NCBI GenBank assembly: GCA_016490735.1
Contig: JAEMWC010000370.1
Span: forward strand, 93,501 to 157,500
Reading direction: 5' to 3'
Origin: Pachyseris speciosa
Lineage: Eukaryota > Cnidaria > Anthozoa > Scleractinia > Pachyseridae
Length of the DNA stretch: 64,000 nucleotides
Shown: piece after piece, positions 60,126 through 64,000 of the stretch
How positions within the stretch are numbered: the first letter of the stretch is position 1
Layout: each line of letters opens with the position of its first letter
Notes under the pieces: model-generated
The model's input: only the letters and a program-made list of their open reading frames with translations
Told to the model about the DNA's origin: nothing
The model's database searches: none
Program-made: the position numbers and the translations under genes

Positions 60126-61236
60126 GTAAGAGGAGCCTTATTGGTCAGTGACTACCCCAAGTGCCTGATATTTTTGCAGCACGAAGGGGAAACATGATGC
60201 AGAATTTGGATATGTGGTTGGCTGGGCAGGGAAAATTCCAAAGTTTTCCAGAATTGTTTGTTTGTTTGCGGTCAGTGTAAAACGCAGACTGCAGACTGTT
60301 GAACGGGGGTAAAATGTAGACTGCAGACCAGGGGTAAAATGCAGACTGAGGGTAAAATAAAATAATAAAACACGAGTCATTGCTTTGGAATGGTTTACAA
60401 TTACTGATGTTTTGATTGATTAAATGAAGTTGAATTTTGTACACGTCGAGTTTTGGCATCTGACTCTTCTATCAAAATGGTAATACTAATGATTATTTGA
60501 TAACGCCGAAATGTTGTTATAATTTCTCGTGTTTGGATAGCCGACTGTCACCTTTCAACAAATACCAATTCACAATGCATATTAAAAGTCGAGTACAAAC
60601 TAGGCTCAGTACCTACAAGTTTAGCTTGCCCTGTTGTTGTGCTCTCGTGTTTTGCTTGCCTTGTGTTCTGAACAATTCCAAGGCCATTCGAAGCAACTAA
60701 GACGCGGTGGTTTCAAATATAAGACTTTGTCGATGAAAACAGGATGGAGAGTTGGTCCCAGACCTGATCGCGTAAACAAAATTCAAAATGGCCGACATGT
60801 AAACAAAGGTGAGATGCATTACGATTAGTTCAGGCGTTTGTAATTAGCTTGGTTCAACAAAATGGGGAGGTCAAAAACTCGAGGTTGATAATATAATGTT
60901 TGACTAAGGCCAGGAAACGCCTTTTGGTTTGAGTTTTCGGGACTTTGGAAAAAAATTACAGGTATGTATGAACACACTGAAGTCTTCATTTGATCTGGAT
61001 TTGATCCTCGTGTTTGTTTATTATTTTATTTTACCCTCAGTCTGCATTTTAGCCCCAGTCTGCAGTCTGCGTTTTCCACTGACTGGTTTGTGTGTTGTTC
61101 TGTGTGTGTTTTTGTTGTTGTTGTTGTTGTTGTTTTTTTCTTCGGTTTACCGGTATTTTTGTGTGAATGTGGAGCTTATCCAATGTTTTAGTTTGAGTAC
61201 AGTAATGTTTTGAAAATGTGACAATTCATTTCACAG
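60126..61236. other. probable 3'UTR intron of the hnRNP gene
   Basis: Starts gtaagag at 60126. A good acceptor, ttcatttcacag, ends at 61236. Tandem aataaa signals at 60353-60369 would allow an unspliced short 3'UTR. Contains the inverted repeat at 60278-61088. Confidence 0.5.
60278..61088. repeat. inverted repeat with cagactgcagact words
   Basis: Left gtcagtgtaaaacgcagact ... gagggtaaaataaaataata (60279-60368) mirrored by ttattattttattttaccct ... gcgttttccactgac (61019-61083). Foldback MITE-like. Confidence 0.8.
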
Positions 61237-61325
61237 GTGAATGCCATTAAATTAACTTGAGTCAGTAGTTTTAAGGTGCTTATACAATGTAAGTGCTATA
61301 AAATAAAACTTTTCAGATGACCATC
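61237..61325 (+). other. candidate 3'UTR terminal exon of the hnRNP gene
   Basis: Follows the acceptor at 61236. AATAAA at 61302-61307 would end the transcript near 61325. Based only on these signals. Confidence 0.35.
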
Positions 61326-64000
61326 CAGTACCTGTACCAAAAATGTTTGAAATTCTTCTCTTTGTTGTCTGCCACAGAAAGTAGGTGGCAGTAGAAGAGA
61401 TTTTCCAGTACTTATTTATAAATTGTCTAAAACTAACTGTTGTTGCTCTAAGGAAGCTAAGCCTGTTCTCTTCTGATACTTAGGTTTCGTTGCATTTGAA
61501 GTCTAAGTCGACATAGCCAGTCGTAAGTTACATTAAGGCCCAGGACCTAGGCTTCCAAGGAAACAGTGTTGCAGTTGCAGTCAGTACACCAGTTAAGATG
61601 CAGTATAGGCTCCCACAATCACAGTCGTCTTCCTGTAGACAGAGTTCTCCAAGTTGCAGTATTTTAATCAAATGCTTTTTTTATTTCACACTTGACTTTT
61701 TTTAGAATGTTGTATACACAACCTTAGCTGTTATTAAAGTTGATTAGGTTAAGAATAAAAGAACTTGGTCTTACTCAGGAGTGGTTAGTTTTCTTGCAGA
61801 GCCAAAAGAGGCATCTGATCGTTTAAACATGGCATCCTCTGTAACCTCCAGGTTAAGTTAAAACAAAAGAAAACAGCACAAAATCCACTGCAGCTCAAAA
61901 CACACCTTGCTTTTTTGGGGAGACAGGGGGAAAGTCCTAGAGGGAGAAATTATTCAGTGTACTGCCTTTGATTGGATTCATCTTCGCACATACATGTATT
62001 ATTTCAGAGGTTGTTTAAAGAAGGTGCAAATGGATGTTGCTAGAGTCATTGTGACATGTTTTTGCTATTCATCCCCTTGCTTCCTTAACCCACCTCCCCC
62101 TCCCTCCCCCCTCTCTGAGATGGGCTTTCTGGCCCCTCTGTTGTCATAGTAATTATAACAATGTAAATCAAACATGCAGTCCACCTATTGCACATTTTAT
62201 TAAGGGGGGGGAGGACTATTAGAAAGGTCTCGGTCAACGCCATATTTCCTTTGACAAAAGAGTGGCAGTTTTCTTGCACACTTAAGAGGTTGAAGTGATT
62301 TTTTTATTATTCCAATGACAACACCGAAAGATAAATTGTTAAGGGCAGTTAACCAACTCAAAAAGTGGATTTTGGAGGGTGGTAAATGGTGATGTTTTTG
62401 AAGAGCAAAGTTGTGTTTTTCCAAGGTGAAGACAAGTCAGCTGTTGTGAAAAAAATGATTTTTCTCCTGGTTTTCATTATAAGGCCCCCCTCCCCCAGGT
62501 TACCCTGGGTGAGCTATTTTTCCACTTGTTTCTTTGAAAAGCTCTGCCAACCGTTTACACGAGTTGGGCGATACAACCTGGGATTTCAATAAGTTTTAAA
62601 ATAGCCATCTGAGCTAACTAAAGTAGGTGGTGACCTGATGAATTTTTTAATAATTTGAGTGAAAATATGGATAAAGTAGGCGATGGTAAGAGGTAAATTC
62701 TGACAAAGTAGGCGGCGAGTTTTGCCGTTTGAAGGCTTCCAATGAAACACCTGCACAACTCAGGGAGACAAGTTGTCTCGCCTCGGCAGGTAGGGTAACC
62801 GTGGCAAGCGGGATAACTTTTTCTCATGTAAACACTTTGTCTTGCCTACCAGGAATGAGACTGTCCAATTTTTGGGTTGATAAATGCAAATTTATTTCAA
62901 GGAATTAAATTTTAAAGGCATTACCCATAGTGATCAGGTAGCCCAGATACAGCGGGGAAGAAACTGAAATGCAATAGTTAGTCACAGTTTGATACGTCCA
63001 ACAGTTGCATGACATGTTAACTTTGAATTGGCTTTGCCTTTGCTTTTATAAAAAGAAGTATTGAAGCAAACATGAACCTAAGAAGGAAATTTGCCATCCA
63101 TATTGACTTATTTTTGGGAGGACAGGTTGTGTCAATATTGAAAGAACCTCTAACAGGATATTGCTTTGATGTGTCTTCTGGGCGTCCTCTCTGCAGTAAT
63201 AGTGCATTTGCACTGAAATGTATTGAACTTCATTTCTAAATACTGGCAATACCATTTGAAGGACTGAGAGCATAAACAGCCTATGTGTAATTTTAGGTCA
63301 TTTTTCAGTTTTCCTTGGAAATGAAACAAATTTTTGCATGTGACCAGCAAGCAATTCGATTCAAAATTAATGTTGTCCGGTTTTTTTATTCACTGATTTT
63401 TGTTTCATTTCGAGCAAAATCGAAAGAAGACCTAAAATGACATGTAGGCTGTGTTTAGGCTCTCAGCCCTTCATTTGTTCAGTTCAGTTCAGAACCACTA
63501 GGAATGTAACAAATCACTGGCAGTGACCACCCCTAGTGTTTGTCCTAATTTGATAGCTGAGAGACTTAATAACCTTCAGTACTTGGAGGTGGTGTAATAT
63601 GGGAGAAATCCTTTTTCAGACAACTTTCACACCAAAGGCAGGGTTTTCATTAAATTTTCAAGTAAAAGGGGACCTGATTAGGAGTAGCCAGGTACCCTGA
63701 GTGAATTTGATAGGCAGAGCTTTCAATTTTGCACCTAAAAAAGCCGGGTATTCCCTTCAAAGTAGACGGGTGCCGGTACCCGGTTCCCTGCTTCTAGTTT
63801 AAACACTGCAAAGGGAACACTTGGTGTAGATAGCTTTCCTTGGAGTGATACTTGAATATTTGATCTTCAGTCACAGTCTGAAAATGTTTTTTTGTTTTTG
63901 TTTGCTATTTCAATGGTAGTATTTTCTTTCCACAATGAGTTCATTAAGTATATGTAAGCAGTTCCCATTTCTCTGTTGCCATTTAATTTCACTTGTGTTA
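61326..64000. other. downstream region, no gene recognised
   Basis: Dispersed repeat copy 2 at 62590-62755 and a G tract at 62203-62212. Short open frames only. It may be long alternative 3'UTR or intergenic DNA. Confidence 0.4.
62590..62755 (+). repeat. dispersed repeat, copy 2
   Basis: tctgagctaactaaagtagg tggtgacctgat, aattctgacaaag and gcttccaatgaaac, as at 56070-56250. Confidence 0.75.

Noticed and set aside
59436..60129. Long antisense and alternate-frame ORFs over the hnRNP gene
   Set aside because: Shadows of the GC-biased, glycine-rich coding frame.

Overview
The window looks like nuclear DNA of a cnidarian, most likely an anthozoan such as a stony coral. The genes are split into many short exons with GT/AG borders, there are CILP and TBC1D13 homologues, the introns are AT-rich, and the sequence is dense with tRNA-derived SINEs, foldback MITEs, 5'-truncated LINEs and a Penelope-like element. 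The species call is inference. No bacterial operon, CRISPR array or functional tRNA/rRNA gene was seen.

Three host genes can be reconstructed exon by exon. (1) 503-12148, + strand: the 3' part of a modular secreted protein with a C-type lectin domain, three EGF domains, one Ig domain and a long CILP-type C-terminal exon. Junctions between modules are phase 1. Its 5' end lies before the window. (2) 58928 down to 25360, - strand: a complete 17-exon, 415-residue TBC1D13-type Rab GTPase-activating protein spread over 33.6 kb. (3) 59247-60116, + strand: an hnRNP A/B-type RNA-binding protein with an intronless coding region. Genes 2 and 3 are head to head, with 318 bp between start codons and two CCAAT boxes. 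A small one-pass membrane ORF (20463-20714, +) is a weaker fourth candidate.

Region by region: 1-12.3 kb is the CILP-like gene, whose introns hold a Penelope-like element, a large palindrome, an ATCGAT-rich element carrying a HIRAN-like fragment, and a small hAT-like MITE. 12.4-25.3 kb is intergenic, with SINEs, two LINE fragments, MITEs and the small ORF. 25.4-58.9 kb is the TBC1D13 gene. Its introns carry LINEs, SINEs, large inverted repeats, a SINE hit by a TTAA-flanked MITE that was itself hit by another, and in intron 5 a 7.49-kb element. 59.0-64 kb is the hnRNP gene and its 3' region.

The most unusual structure is the intron-5 element (47134-54623). It has terminal inverted repeats of about 340 bp, an 8-bp target duplication, a repeated 19-bp motif, and a possible DNA-binding exon inside its right terminus. 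Nested in it are a 1.1-kb element with long inverted repeats and a 9-bp duplication carrying a broken RecQ-like helicase fragment, and a 2.77-kb ISL2EU-like transposon with a broken DDE transposase facing a broken YqaJ/PHD gene.
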